From contig JAEZDJ010000022.1 of NCBI GenBank assembly GCA_023429565.1, positions 1 through 34,088 on the forward strand: 34,088 bases of DNA. The letters are read 5' to 3'. This document shows, in pieces, positions 15,041 to 24,204 of the stretch. This DNA is from Actinomycetes bacterium (GTDB lineage Bacteria > Actinomycetota > Coriobacteriia > Coriobacteriales > Eggerthellaceae). The notes beneath the pieces were generated by a model. The model worked only from the letters and a program-made list of their open reading frames with translations, did not search any database and had not been told where the DNA came from. Position 1 is the first letter of the stretch. Each line of letters opens with the position of its first letter. The translations under genes and the position numbers were made by a program.

Positions 15041-17689
15041 TCAAAACCTCCGCAGAGCGTGGTTTGGGCACGCATCAACGCAGTAAGCTTCTCGGCAATG
15101 CACCCGGCAGTGAAAACGATAGGAAAGCGTGCAGTCCGATGCAAGGACACCCTCGCCGGTTCGCACCGTTTCGCCCTGCAGCTGCTCCGCCACCGAACAG
15201 AAAGCCCGTCCCGCGTGCCAGCGTGCGCAGCTGGCCACGCACGTCTTGCAGCCGCTGCAACGAGTCGCCTCGAAGCCGAGGCGCACGACGCGTGGCTCGG
15301 CAAGAATGCCCGCATCCGGCTTGGAATCCCCGTCACTCCGCACTCCGTCATAGACTCTCTCGATCTGGCAGACGTTCGTATGCTGGGGATTGCCTTTCGA
15401 AAGCGGAGAGGGCCGCGATGTGGTCAAGGTGTTGATGCAACCGCCATGGTCGATGCGGTCGCCCTTCATGTCGGCATCGTGCCAGGCACCCTGCGGCACC
15501 GCCACCACCCCCGGGATCACGCGCGGCGTGACCTTCGCCGCAAGCTCGATGCTCCCCTGCTCGTTCAGGACACGCACCCTGCAGCCGTCCTCGATGCCGC
15601 GCTCGTGGGCGTCGGCGGGATTGATCCACGCCACCTGGGGGTGGATTGCCCGCACCAGGGGATCGGAGCCCCATGACGAGTGAATGCGTCCTGCGTAGTG
15701 GAACCCGGTCAGCTGCAGGGGAAGCGAAGCCTCCTTCGTTTCGAAGCCCGACCATTCGGGAAGGTAGGCGGGAACGGCGGGAAGGACGTCCATTCCCTCG
15801 ATCGTGTCTCCCGGCGCAATACTCCAGCCTTCCGTGTCGCTCAGAAGCCGGGCGGAAAACAGCTCTATGCGTCCCGAAGGCGTCTGGAGGGGATGGACTG
15901 CAGGATCGTTGCGAAAAGCCTCGAGAGCCACGCGTTTGCCCACATGGATTGCCGTGACGCCGCGATCGAACGACGCGTCGAAATCAGGCAGTTGAGGATA
16001 GTTCGCGCGCGCCTCTTCATAGATGGCGCGCATCCAATCCATTTCGCTGCGTCCCTGCGTGAATTCCTGCTCGATGTCCAACCTTCGAGCCATCAAGGTC
16101 GCCATCTCATAAGCGCTCTTGCATTCGGAGCGATCGCCGGGAACAGGGCTCCCCGACACCACGTAAGCCCATTCTGACCCGCTTGAAATCTGCGTGTGCT
16201 GTTCACAGCGGAACAGGTCGGGCAAGATGATGTCCGCGTACTTCAGGGAATCGCACATGACGGTGTCTATTCCCAGAATGAATTCGCATTTCGACTCGTC
16301 GGCAAGTATCCGATGGGCCCGATTGATGTCCGAGTGCTGATTGGTCAGACAATTTCCAGCATAGTTGATCAGGTACTTTATGCCGTTTTTCAGCCGATCC
16401 GCGCCACGGACCCCCGCATTGCGGGCCGTCATGACTGGGCCTTGGTCAATGGCATCCGTGAAAAGAAACGAAGGGATCTTGGCGGACACGGGGTTGCTTC
16501 CCGCGGGCAGCTTTTCCTTGAACAACCTGACGTGACGATCTTTCAGGCCGTTATTCGTGCCCGGAAGCCCCACCTGACCGACGAGGCACGGAAGCGCCGC
16601 GATCGACCAAGCCGTCCATTCCCCGTTGCTTCTGCGTTGGGAGCCAAGCCCCTGCATGACGAAGAGCGACTTTGCCGACGCGATCTCATGAGCCAGGGAG
16701 ATGATGCGTTCAGCCGGCACGCCCGTGATGCGCGATGCCCACCGGGGCGTCTTCTCCACATAATCATAGCCGAGGCCTTCGACATAGGCCCGGTAGGAAA
16801 GGTTGCGCCCCTGGAACTCGTGCGGCATCGTTGTCTCGTCAAAACCCACGCAATGGGAGTGGAGGAACGAGAGGTCAACCAAGCCTTCCGTGATGAGGCA
16901 ATGCGCGATCCCAGCCACCAGAGCGGCATCGGTTCCTGGATTGATCGGCAGCCATTCGCACGCATTCCCCGCCGCGCTGTCGCTGAGGCGACAATCGATC
17001 AGTATGGTCCGCGGACCGCCCTGCTCGACCATTTCGAGCCAGTCGCGATGCGACGATCCGCCTCCCTGCTGCGTCTCGGCGAAGCTTGACCCGAACAGCA
17101 CCACCAAATCGGCGTCGGAGGCAACGCTCAGCGTGCTGCCGGACATGCCCGCTTCGCCATAGACGTATTCGGCGATGCAGTCCACCTGGGCGGCAGAGTA
17201 GGAGTTGTAATGTCCCAGCGAGCCTCCCAGACAGTTCAGCAGCCGATCGAAGGGGCGTGCAGTGGAGGCAGACACTCCTGTGGCATATGAAAGGTAGACC
17301 GCGTCATTCCCATACGCCTCGATGGTTTCGCGCAGCTTGTCGCATACGATATCGAGCGCCTCGTCCCAACCGATCCTCCGATAGGCCCCCTCGCCGCGGG
17401 GACCGACCCGCTTCAGAGGGAAGCGGAGCCGATCGGGGGAATCCATCCATGCGCCCATGCTCTGCCCGAGCAGGCAGGAGCGAGGCTCGGGAGCATCCGC
17501 GGAAACCGCATAGGAATCGACCCCGACGACGCGGCCGTCACGAATGCGGAATCGCAACGGGCAACGGCCTTGGCAATTGATGGCGCAATGGCTCCACACG
17601 ACCGCTTCATCGCACGACTCCGGCAGTCGGACGACAGGAGAAACACTGTCTCCATGGGCCGACGGCACAACGGTCATCTTGGGCTCCAT
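15041..17689 (-). CDS. DMSO-reductase-family molybdoenzyme fused to a C-terminal ferredoxin module
   Basis: An 882-residue bis-MGD oxidoreductase. N-terminal [4Fe-4S] cysteines are Cys35, Cys39, Cys43 and Cys72. The likely Mo ligand is Ser165 in SYSAAQ, which puts it with the DmsA/DMSO reductase group. From about residue 810 a ferredoxin domain follows, with CSGCKTCVASC (Cys811, 814, 817, 821) and a second set Cys861, 865, 870, 874 ending in CP. It resembles the first half of DmsB, and the protein ends right after it. I see no Tat signal, so it is probably cytoplasmic. ATG 17689 follows GAGGAGG by 11 nt; a GTG at 17701 overlaps that site. It may reduce an S- or N-oxide, a fitting role beside sulfur genes, but the substrate is unknown. 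It has no copy of the shared operator upstream. Confidence 0.86.
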   Translation of the reverse strand: MEPKMTVVPSAHGDSVSPVVRLPESCDEAVVWSHCAINCQGRCPLRFRIRDGRVVGVDSYAVSADAPEPRSCLLGQSMGAWMDSPDRLRFPLKRVGPRGEGAYRRIGWDEALDIVCDKLRETIEAYGNDAVYLSYATGVSASTARPFDRLLNCLGGSLGHYNSYSAAQVDCIAEYVYGEAGMSGSTLSVASDADLVVLFGSSFAETQQGGGSSHRDWLEMVEQGGPRTILIDCRLSDSAAGNACEWLPINPGTDAALVAGIAHCLITEGLVDLSFLHSHCVGFDETTMPHEFQGRNLSYRAYVEGLGYDYVEKTPRWASRITGVPAERIISLAHEIASAKSLFVMQGLGSQRRSNGEWTAWSIAALPCLVGQVGLPGTNNGLKDRHVRLFKEKLPAGSNPVSAKIPSFLFTDAIDQGPVMTARNAGVRGADRLKNGIKYLINYAGNCLTNQHSDINRAHRILADESKCEFILGIDTVMCDSLKYADIILPDLFRCEQHTQISSGSEWAYVVSGSPVPGDRSECKSAYEMATLMARRLDIEQEFTQGRSEMDWMRAIYEEARANYPQLPDFDASFDRGVTAIHVGKRVALEAFRNDPAVHPLQTPSGRIELFSARLLSDTEGWSIAPGDTIEGMDVLPAVPAYLPEWSGFETKEASLPLQLTGFHYAGRIHSSWGSDPLVRAIHPQVAWINPADAHERGIEDGCRVRVLNEQGSIELAAKVTPRVIPGVVAVPQGAWHDADMKGDRIDHGGCINTLTTSRPSPLSKGNPQHTNVCQIERVYDGVRSDGDSKPDAGILAEPRVVRLGFEATRCSGCKTCVASCARWHAGRAFCSVAEQLQGETVRTGEGVLASDCTLSYRFHCRVHCREAYCVDACPNHALRRF

Positions 17690-17813
17690 CAGGATGCCCA
17701 CCTCCTCGAACAGGGACTTTGACGCAGGATAAACGCAAGCAGGCCAAGGGCCGGCGAAAGGACGTCAAGCTTTCGGACACATCGCGCTCTGCATTATTGC
17801 ATGGTAGCCGTGT

Positions 17814-17827
17814 TGCTTCGAGAAGCA
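17814..17827. promoter_or_regulatory. Palindrome in the divergent region 17690-18061
   Basis: TGCTTC-GA-GAAGCA, followed by a T6 run at 17834-17839 on the plus strand. It could be an operator between the divergent molybdoenzyme and radical SAM genes, or a small terminator hairpin. I find no gene in this 370-nt region and no convincing pair of -35/-10 boxes. Confidence 0.35.
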
Positions 17828-18061
17828 CCATAGTTTTTTCGAATAGCCGGCGCCACCGCATGACACCACGCGCACCGTCTGCCGCATTCGGCAGGTCACA
17901 AGCGACGCGGGGCCAACCGAAGCACCCGTCGGATATGGAAGAGATGTGAACGCCTCCTGTCCGTATCGCCCTTTCTTTGAAAATGAAATCTCCACGCTCC
18001 CAAAATGCCGAAGAAGCCTTACCATGGATGCACGGATTCTTTGATAGATTGAGGAGACACC

Positions 18062-19402
18062 ATGCTTTCCGAGCGCATGCTTTCGCGCCTGATACATACG
18101 ATGACGAAGCAACATCTGGCACTCAACCCGACGGACGAGACCATGATGCCTCCGGCCAACCCGGGGCAGTCCTACATGCTGTACATGCATGTGCCGTTCT
18201 GCGAGCGCCTGTGCCCCTACTGCAGCTTCAACCGCTATCCGTTCCGCGAGGAGGTGGCTGCGCCCTACTTTGCCAACATGCGCAAAGAAATGCTGATGCT
18301 CAAAGACCTGGGCTACGATTTTGAGAGCATCTACGTGGGCGGCGGCACTCCCACGGTCATGATCGACGAACTCTGCGAGACGCTCGATCTGGCACGCGAC
18401 ACTTTCAACATCAAGGAAGTGGCCTCGGAGACCAACCCGAACCACCTGGCGCAACCGTGGCTCGACAAGCTGAAGGGGCGCGTGCAGCGCCTGAGCGTGG
18501 GCGTGCAGAGCTTCGACAACGACCTGCTCAAGCAGATGGATCGGTATGAGAAGTACGGCAGCGGGGAAGAGATCCTCGAACGCATTGCCGAGGCTGAGCC
18601 CTACTTCGACTCCCTGAACGTTGACATGATCTTCAACTTTCCCTCGCAAAGCGAAGAAGTTCTTCTGGCTGACCTGGAAAAGATCGCGCTGAGCGGCTGC
18701 CGCCAAACCACGTTCTCGCCGCTGTACGTGTCGGCCGCCACAACGCGCAAGATGGCTTCCACGCTGGGCGCAATGGACTACGAGCGCGAACACCGCTACT
18801 ACGAGATACTGGACGGCGTGCTGGCAGGTGGCGACAACCCGCTGTTCGAGCGCACCACGCTGTGGACGTTCACCCGTGCGGGGCAAGAAGGCGCCTCCCT
18901 GTGCGGCTTCGAGAATTCGACGCCGCAGATTGACGAATACCAGGTGAATTACGATGAGTACCCCGCCATCGGCAGCGGTTCCATCACCCACCTCAATGGC
19001 TGCCTCTACGTCAACAACTTCAGCATCAAGGATTACAACGCCGCCATCGAGAGCGGCAGGATGTCCATCATGGGAAAAACCGTGATGAGCAAGCGTGATC
19101 TCATGCGATACCGCTTCCTGTTAGACCTGTACAAGCTGCGCCTGGACAAAAAGCGCTTCCGGCAGGATTTCGGCTGCAGCATTGAGGCAGGACTCCCCAT
19201 GGAAATGGCATTCATGCGGTTGAACAGAGCGTTCGAGACCGACAACGACGAGGAGCTGACGCTGACTCCCATCGGACGCTATCTGACCGTGGTCATGTAC
19301 CGGCAGTTTCTCAGCGGCATGAACAACTTGCGCGACCAGGCGCGGGCGGCGCTCACCGGACCGGAGCACGAGCTGCTCTTCGGCGACGGCAAGACCGCAT
19401 AG
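18062..19402 (+). CDS. HemW/ChuW-like radical SAM protein
   Basis: A 446-residue radical SAM enzyme of the coproporphyrinogen-III-oxidase-like group. The cluster motif CERLCPYCSF (Cys47, Cys51, Cys54, Phe56) follows YMHVPF, and GGGTPT is at 93-98. Its N-terminus and length are closer to the ChuW/HutW (anaerobic heme-cleaving methyltransferase) branch than to the ~380-residue heme chaperone HemW, but I cannot separate these by eye. The start has GAGGAG 5 nt upstream. It is a single-gene unit between a divergent molybdoenzyme and a terminator. A role in heme use or heme delivery is possible; a direct link to the sulfur genes is not evident. Confidence 0.82.
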   Translation: MLSERMLSRLIHTMTKQHLALNPTDETMMPPANPGQSYMLYMHVPFCERLCPYCSFNRYPFREEVAAPYFANMRKEMLMLKDLGYDFESIYVGGGTPTVMIDELCETLDLARDTFNIKEVASETNPNHLAQPWLDKLKGRVQRLSVGVQSFDNDLLKQMDRYEKYGSGEEILERIAEAEPYFDSLNVDMIFNFPSQSEEVLLADLEKIALSGCRQTTFSPLYVSAATTRKMASTLGAMDYEREHRYYEILDGVLAGGDNPLFERTTLWTFTRAGQEGASLCGFENSTPQIDEYQVNYDEYPAIGSGSITHLNGCLYVNNFSIKDYNAAIESGRMSIMGKTVMSKRDLMRYRFLLDLYKLRLDKKRFRQDFGCSIEAGLPMEMAFMRLNRAFETDNDEELTLTPIGRYLTVVMYRQFLSGMNNLRDQARAALTGPEHELLFGDGKTA

Positions 19403-19451
19403 GCCACAGGAACCAGCCGCCGTTCTTCCCGTCGGGGCTTTTGTCCTGCCC

Positions 19452-19496
19452 CGTAACACGGGCTCCCTGATCGCCAGGGTGCCCGTGTTACGTTTC
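19452..19496. terminator. Strong terminator hairpin after the radical SAM gene
   Basis: A perfect 12-bp stem CGTAACACGGGC / GCCCGTGTTACG (19452-19463 and 19481-19492), with an inner partial pairing in the loop and a short T3 after it. It lies between convergent genes and may serve both. Confidence 0.72.
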
Positions 19497-19526
19497 CCGC
19501 CAAGGATGCCGCAGGAGGCGAAGGGT

Positions 19527-20057
19527 TCAGCGGGTGCAAGTCAAGCAGTACTCGCAGTGGTCGTCGCCTGCGCCTATCTGCTTTTTGAACTCAAGGGAAA
19601 TGCCCTCATGGCCATCAAGGTTGCCATAGTCGCCCTCTGAGAGGATGTCCTGACAGAGGGTTCTCACCTCGTCGTCGGTGGCGCCGAGCTGACGAAAAGC
19701 CTCGATATGCGGGCAAAACGCAAAATCCTTCTGCGCATACGAGCTGTCGATGTCGCGGAGGGTCTGCTGGAAAACAAGGAAGCCCCCCTTGGAGCTCTGA
19801 GCGCGAAGGGCGCTCGCGGCATCTTCGACACCGTCCCACTTATCACCCGCAAGCTGCCCGAACACGCGATAGGCCCGTCCGAGCAGGGCCGTCGCTTCCG
19901 TTTCGGGCATCTCCTTCTGCAACTCTTTCCATATGAGGTACGTGAGCGTCGACCGCGCCTGAATGGCCCCCTTCAACGCGGCGGCAAACTGCTCTTTCGT
20001 GATGTCTTCTTCCAGCGCGATCTTGTCTTCGATTGCGTGACGTTGCTCGTCTGACAC
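19527..20057 (-). CDS. L-2-amino-thiazoline-4-carboxylate hydrolase-like protein
   Basis: About 176 residues. The C-terminal block (AFCPHIEAFRQLG, then LCQDIL, then LEFKKQIGAGDDHCEYCLT) matches the pattern of the ATC-hydrolase family (PF14196 type), whose members end with a motif such as TLAxGxDHCDF. The founding enzyme, AtcB of Pseudomonas, opens 2-amino-thiazoline-4-carboxylate to N-carbamoyl-cysteine; many relatives have no known role. The start is uncertain: GTG at 20057 has AGAGGAAG 4 nt upstream, while an ATG at 20072 lies directly against AAAGGA. It is the last gene after hyuB, separated by a hairpin, and probably in the same operon, which makes a sulfur-heterocycle pathway attractive. 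Family placement rests on a few motifs only. Confidence 0.62.
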   Translation of the reverse strand: MSDEQRHAIEDKIALEEDITKEQFAAALKGAIQARSTLTYLIWKELQKEMPETEATALLGRAYRVFGQLAGDKWDGVEDAASALRAQSSKGGFLVFQQTLRDIDSSYAQKDFAFCPHIEAFRQLGATDDEVRTLCQDILSEGDYGNLDGHEGISLEFKKQIGAGDDHCEYCLTCTR

Positions 20058-20103
20058 AGGTCTTCCTCTCATTCCTTTGAAGGAGCCACAGCATACCCCA
20101 GCA

Positions 20104-20123
20104 CGTCGGCCTGCCGGCCGACG
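20104..20123 (-). terminator. Hairpin between hyuB and the ATC-hydrolase-like gene
   Basis: A perfect 8-bp stem CGTCGGCC / GGCCGACG with loop TGCC. There is no T run, so it is more likely an attenuating or mRNA-stabilising element than a full terminator. Confidence 0.45.
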
Positions 20124-20131
20124 GCCTCGTT

Positions 20132-22129
20132 TCAGCCGACGCTCCCCCGTTCCAATTCATTCCATGCCTCATGCACGTCCTCGACGCCGATCGGCTCGGT
20201 TCTGGCAGCAAAGGTCTCGTGCATCTGGTGTTTGCGAATATCCGTGCGGTTCACGGGAATTTCCTGGGCAAGCTTGGCCAGCGCATCGCTCGCCGCAGGC
20301 GTCCATATCCTTTCGTAGGCGTCCCGAGAAGGTCCCAGATCATACGCGGCATCTGAAACCGACATCTCAGACCTGGCCGCTTCCGTCGCCGCCTCATCCA
20401 CCGAAAGTCTGCCTGAGGCCTCCCTCACCACCACGCCGTAGTCTTCACGCGCCCTTGCAACAGACACCAGCCCGTTTTCCACATCCGTCAGGACTGCCTG
20501 GACGTCGCGCTCCCGAGGATTGCCCCATCCGCCTCCTGACGGAGTCTGGAAGCCGATGGCATCTCCCGCCCCAAGCGGCTGCATCGTCAGCTTGCCGAGC
20601 TCTGTCTCTTCAGCTGTGCCCGGATTGAGAATAGACCTTCCGACCTGGCCCGCCCGTCCCCCCGCAAGGCCCCAGGGCTCGAAGCGCAGGTGCTCTTGTC
20701 CACGGGCCCCCACCAGAGACCGCTCCACCAAAGGCCTGAACTCAAGGCGAAGCGCGCTGCCGCCCCGATGCTTCCCGGCGCCTGCCGTGTCGGGGACGAA
20801 TTCATAGCGCTCGATCAGCACCTTCGTGCGATTCTCAATGGTCTCCACCGGGGTGTTGCGCAAGAAGCCGGTGGAGTGGTCGATGCCGTCGATGCCGTCC
20901 ACGAAGGACTGTGCGCCGTCACCGCCGCCCAAGGGCTCGACCACCACGGCGCGCATCACGCCGCCCTGCGCCTCATCCGGCTCGGAAAGCGTGACGATTT
21001 GAGCCTGGCCAGCTCCTGCCGCAGCAATGCGCGCAGGAATGACCTGCGCGAGCGCCCCCAGGCAGGCGCTGAATATCCGCATGGACAGCGGATGGCGAAG
21101 GCCCACGGCAGCAGGATACTGGGCATTCACCACCGTCCCTTCCGGCGCGACCGTGCGCAAGGGCTCGGTGAGGCCGGCGTTGATGGGGATGAACGGATCT
21201 TCAGAAATGATGAAGTTTATCAGCCCCTGATAGAGATAGGGATGATGAGACCCGTTGGTGACCAGGTTGAATGCCGTGCTCACCTGGGGGTCCGATCGAG
21301 AGAAATCAAGGGTCAGCTCCGCTCCCTCAACCGCAAGGTCCACTGCTATGCGAATGGGGACCTCGCTTACCGCATCATCGTCAAGGTAATCCTCGAACGC
21401 ATACACACCGTCGGGAATCCTCTCGATGATCGCACGCGAGCGCCGGGACGCGATCTCCAGCAAATCGCCGGCGGCATCGGCCAAGGTCTGGGAGCCAAAC
21501 TTTTCAATGAACTCGCGCAGACGCCCCTCCCCCGTGACCATTGCGGAAACCATGCAGTTGATGTCGCCCCGCAAAAGGTCAGGCTGGCGGCTGGCGGCCA
21601 GAACGAGGGATTGAATCTCCTCGTCCAGATGACCTGCTTTATACAGACGGACCGGAGGGATGCGAAGCCCTTCCATCTGAATGTCGGTCGCATCGGGACG
21701 AAGCGATGAGGGAACCGAACCTCCCACATCGGACGAATGGATGAACGACCAAAGATAGCAGACCAGCTGACCTTCATGAAAAATGGGCTTGAAGGTGGAA
21801 ATGTCTGCCAGATGCGAGGACAGCCCGTCGGTCGAGTAGGGATCGTTCGTTATGAGGATGTCTCCCTCTTCCAGAGCCTCCCCGCCGCCGGCCGCTTCGA
21901 TGGCCCTGCTCAAGTCAAGGCCCAAGAAACTGGTGACCCCGGCCGTGCGCGGGTACATGAACTGCTTGCCATCAGGGGTGACCAGCACCGCAGTGAAATC
22001 ACCGGACTCGGTGACGTACGTGGTGTAGCTGGTGCGCTCGATGGCGTAGCACATGCTCACGCAGATGGAGGACAGGTGATTGCGCACGATCTCCAGAAGG
22101 GATGGATCGCTGACAAGCTGACGCGCCAT
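20132..22129 (-). CDS. hyuB: Hydantoinase/oxoprolinase B-type subunit
   Basis: A 665-residue HyuB-family protein. Typical family blocks are DGKQFMYPRTAGVTSFLG, ITNDPYSTDGLSSHLADI from about 92, GLRHPLSMRIFSACLGAL in the middle, and the glycine-rich C-terminal GDAIGFQTPSGGGWGNPRER. In known systems HyuA and HyuB form one ATP-dependent enzyme that opens hydantoins, 5-oxoproline or related cyclic amides, or carboxylates ketones. The ATG lies 1 nt after the hyuA stop, with GAGGAG just upstream, so translation is coupled. The substrate cannot be read off; the operon includes an uptake system, an amidohydrolase and an ATC-hydrolase-like protein. Confidence 0.92.
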   Translation of the reverse strand: MARQLVSDPSLLEIVRNHLSSICVSMCYAIERTSYTTYVTESGDFTAVLVTPDGKQFMYPRTAGVTSFLGLDLSRAIEAAGGGEALEEGDILITNDPYSTDGLSSHLADISTFKPIFHEGQLVCYLWSFIHSSDVGGSVPSSLRPDATDIQMEGLRIPPVRLYKAGHLDEEIQSLVLAASRQPDLLRGDINCMVSAMVTGEGRLREFIEKFGSQTLADAAGDLLEIASRRSRAIIERIPDGVYAFEDYLDDDAVSEVPIRIAVDLAVEGAELTLDFSRSDPQVSTAFNLVTNGSHHPYLYQGLINFIISEDPFIPINAGLTEPLRTVAPEGTVVNAQYPAAVGLRHPLSMRIFSACLGALAQVIPARIAAAGAGQAQIVTLSEPDEAQGGVMRAVVVEPLGGGDGAQSFVDGIDGIDHSTGFLRNTPVETIENRTKVLIERYEFVPDTAGAGKHRGGSALRLEFRPLVERSLVGARGQEHLRFEPWGLAGGRAGQVGRSILNPGTAEETELGKLTMQPLGAGDAIGFQTPSGGGWGNPRERDVQAVLTDVENGLVSVARAREDYGVVVREASGRLSVDEAATEAARSEMSVSDAAYDLGPSRDAYERIWTPAASDALAKLAQEIPVNRTDIRKHQMHETFAARTEPIGVEDVHEAWNELERGSVG

Positions 22130-22130
22130 G

Positions 22131-24203
22131 CTAGTCCTCCTCTTTTTCTCGTTCGATCAAGATGTTCAGGCTTTCGTCAACGCGGGCGGCCCAGCCGGGA
22201 ATGACGACCACCGTGGTGTCATCCTGCTCAATGACCGCGGGACCCGGTATTCGATCTTCCGAGCAGAGGTCCTCCCGGTTGAAGATGGGCGCCGCATGCA
22301 CTGCCCCGTTATAGCGAAAAGCCCGAGCCTCCAAAGGCTTGACCGGCATGTCGGGACGGCTTGGAGGAACAAATGAAGGCAGCGCAGGCGTAGGAGCCGT
22401 GATGCGCGCCCGCAGGCTCACGATCTCGATGGCGGATTCCTCCTCCGCATGGCCATACAGATGCCTATGCAGGGCCACAAACGCTCGGACGATTCCCGCC
22501 ACGTCCAGCACCCGGCCGTCAGCATCCGTCACCGGGACGGGTATCTCATAGGACTGACCGAAGTACCGGGCGTCCGCAAAACAGCACACCGTCGCCCTTT
22601 CCAGGTCGACGGCATCCGTGTCCTGACTGACGAGCCACGCACGTGCCTCCCCCTCAAGCTCGCGAAGCTTGGAGCGAACGAGCGCCTCGGCGCCCAATTC
22701 GAGGGTTATCTGCTCGGCGGAAACCGCATCGTAGGTGAAATCGGCCGAAAGGGCGCCCATGGCACAGAGCGTTCCGGGGCGATACGGTACGAACACGTCC
22801 CGCGCATGAATCTCCTGTGCCACAATGTTCGCCGCCACCGGACCGCCGCCACCGTAGGCGACAACGGTGAGCTCCCGCGGATCGTAGCCGCGCTGCTCCA
22901 TGTTGTTGGATATCTCCGCATACATGGCAGACACCGAGACGCGCACCATGTCATCGGCGACGTCAAGCGTGGGCTTTCCGAGCTTCTCGGCCACGGCTCC
23001 AATGGCTGCCGCAGACCGTGCGGGATCGAGCTCCATGCGACCGCCGGAGAAACGCTTGGGGCTGAGGTATCCGCACAGCATGAAAGCGTCCGTCATGGTG
23101 GGGAGGAAGCCACGCCCATAGCAGGCAGGGCCGGGATTGGAGCCGGCTGATTCAGGGCCCACCTTGAGCAAGCCGCTTGGATCAACCCAGGCGATGGATC
23201 CCCCTCCTGCCCCAATGGTTGCGATGTCAAGGGCAGGAAGCACGATGGGAATGCCGGAAACCGTGCTCTGGCTGCTGTAGGTCGGTGCGCCGTCAATGAC
23301 AACGGAAATGTCGGTCGAGGTCCCACCCATGTCGAAGGTCAGCAGATCCCGCCTGCCTGCCCGGGTGGCCTCGCGGACGGCCCCGATGACGCCCGCTGCC
23401 GGACCGGAAAACAGGGTCTTGATGGGGGCGGCGGCGGCGGACCCCACGTTCATCACGCCGCCGTTCGATTGCGTGATGAACGGAGCGGTTCCCAGGCCCT
23501 TCGCGCCCAGAATGTCCTTCAGGTTGGCAAAGTAGGTCTCCACGTTCCTCTGGATGTACAGGTTTGAGACCGCAGCGGACGTGCGCTCATATTCGCGCAT
23601 TTCGGGCCAGATTTCGCTCGAGCCACAGACCTTGAGCTCAGGATGCGTGGCACGGATGCGCTCGACCGCCTGGCGCTCATGGTCCGGCGTGCGGTAGCTA
23701 TGCAAGAACGCGACGGCAACGGCCTCGATCCCCTGGGACACCGCATCCTCGACTGCCCGGTCGACGGCCGCAAGGTCGAGAGGCAGGACCTCGTCTCCCT
23801 GTGCGTTGAACCGTTCAGGAATGCCATATACGAAACGGCGGGGAACCAGCGGCTCGGGCAGAAACGAATTGAAGTCATAGGGTATGGGCAATCGAGCGCG
23901 CTGCAGGTTGAGAATGTCACGAAAGCCCTTGGTGACCAGAAGCGCGCAGGCGGATCCCGCACGCTGCAGAAGCGTGTTCAGCCCTATGGTCATGCCGTGC
24001 ACGAAGTACTGCACTTCCGATAGGTCGAGCCCCTGCTCGTTCTCCAATATCTCCAACCCGCGGCGCACGCCAAGTTCCGGGCTGTGCGGCACCGTGGGCA
24101 CCTTCAGGCTCGTCATGGTTTTCGACCGCACGTCAACCAAGGTGAAGTCGGTGAACGTGCCGCCTATGTCAACGCCAAGCCGATATCGATGTTCTTTGCT
24201 CAC
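22131..24203 (-). CDS. hyuA: Hydantoinase/oxoprolinase A-type subunit
   Basis: A 690-residue HyuA-family protein with an ASKHA-like ATP-binding fold. It opens with YRLGVDIGGTFTDF (7-20) and has LTFDMGGTSTDIS, GAGGGSIAWVDPSG, VGPESAGSNPGPACYGRG and VVAYGGGGPVAA, all family hallmarks. GTG at 24203 is chosen because AAGGAG lies 5 nt upstream and it begins 1 nt after the stop of the M20 gene; the frame also has a TTG at 24221. It should bind ATP and act with HyuB. Known members act on hydantoins, N-methylhydantoin, 5-oxoproline, acetone or acetophenone. In this operon a sulfur-containing cyclic amide such as a thiohydantoin is an attractive but unproven idea. Confidence 0.93.
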   Translation of the reverse strand: MSKEHRYRLGVDIGGTFTDFTLVDVRSKTMTSLKVPTVPHSPELGVRRGLEILENEQGLDLSEVQYFVHGMTIGLNTLLQRAGSACALLVTKGFRDILNLQRARLPIPYDFNSFLPEPLVPRRFVYGIPERFNAQGDEVLPLDLAAVDRAVEDAVSQGIEAVAVAFLHSYRTPDHERQAVERIRATHPELKVCGSSEIWPEMREYERTSAAVSNLYIQRNVETYFANLKDILGAKGLGTAPFITQSNGGVMNVGSAAAAPIKTLFSGPAAGVIGAVREATRAGRRDLLTFDMGGTSTDISVVIDGAPTYSSQSTVSGIPIVLPALDIATIGAGGGSIAWVDPSGLLKVGPESAGSNPGPACYGRGFLPTMTDAFMLCGYLSPKRFSGGRMELDPARSAAAIGAVAEKLGKPTLDVADDMVRVSVSAMYAEISNNMEQRGYDPRELTVVAYGGGGPVAANIVAQEIHARDVFVPYRPGTLCAMGALSADFTYDAVSAEQITLELGAEALVRSKLRELEGEARAWLVSQDTDAVDLERATVCCFADARYFGQSYEIPVPVTDADGRVLDVAGIVRAFVALHRHLYGHAEEESAIEIVSLRARITAPTPALPSFVPPSRPDMPVKPLEARAFRYNGAVHAAPIFNREDLCSEDRIPGPAVIEQDDTTVVVIPGWAARVDESLNILIEREKEED

Positions 24204-24204
24204 G

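Noticed and set aside
15002..15676. Long plus-strand open frame of 224 codons antisense to the molybdoenzyme gene
   Set aside because: It has Arg/His/Ala-rich composition without motifs and lies opposite a gene with clear catalytic residues; a typical high-GC shadow frame.
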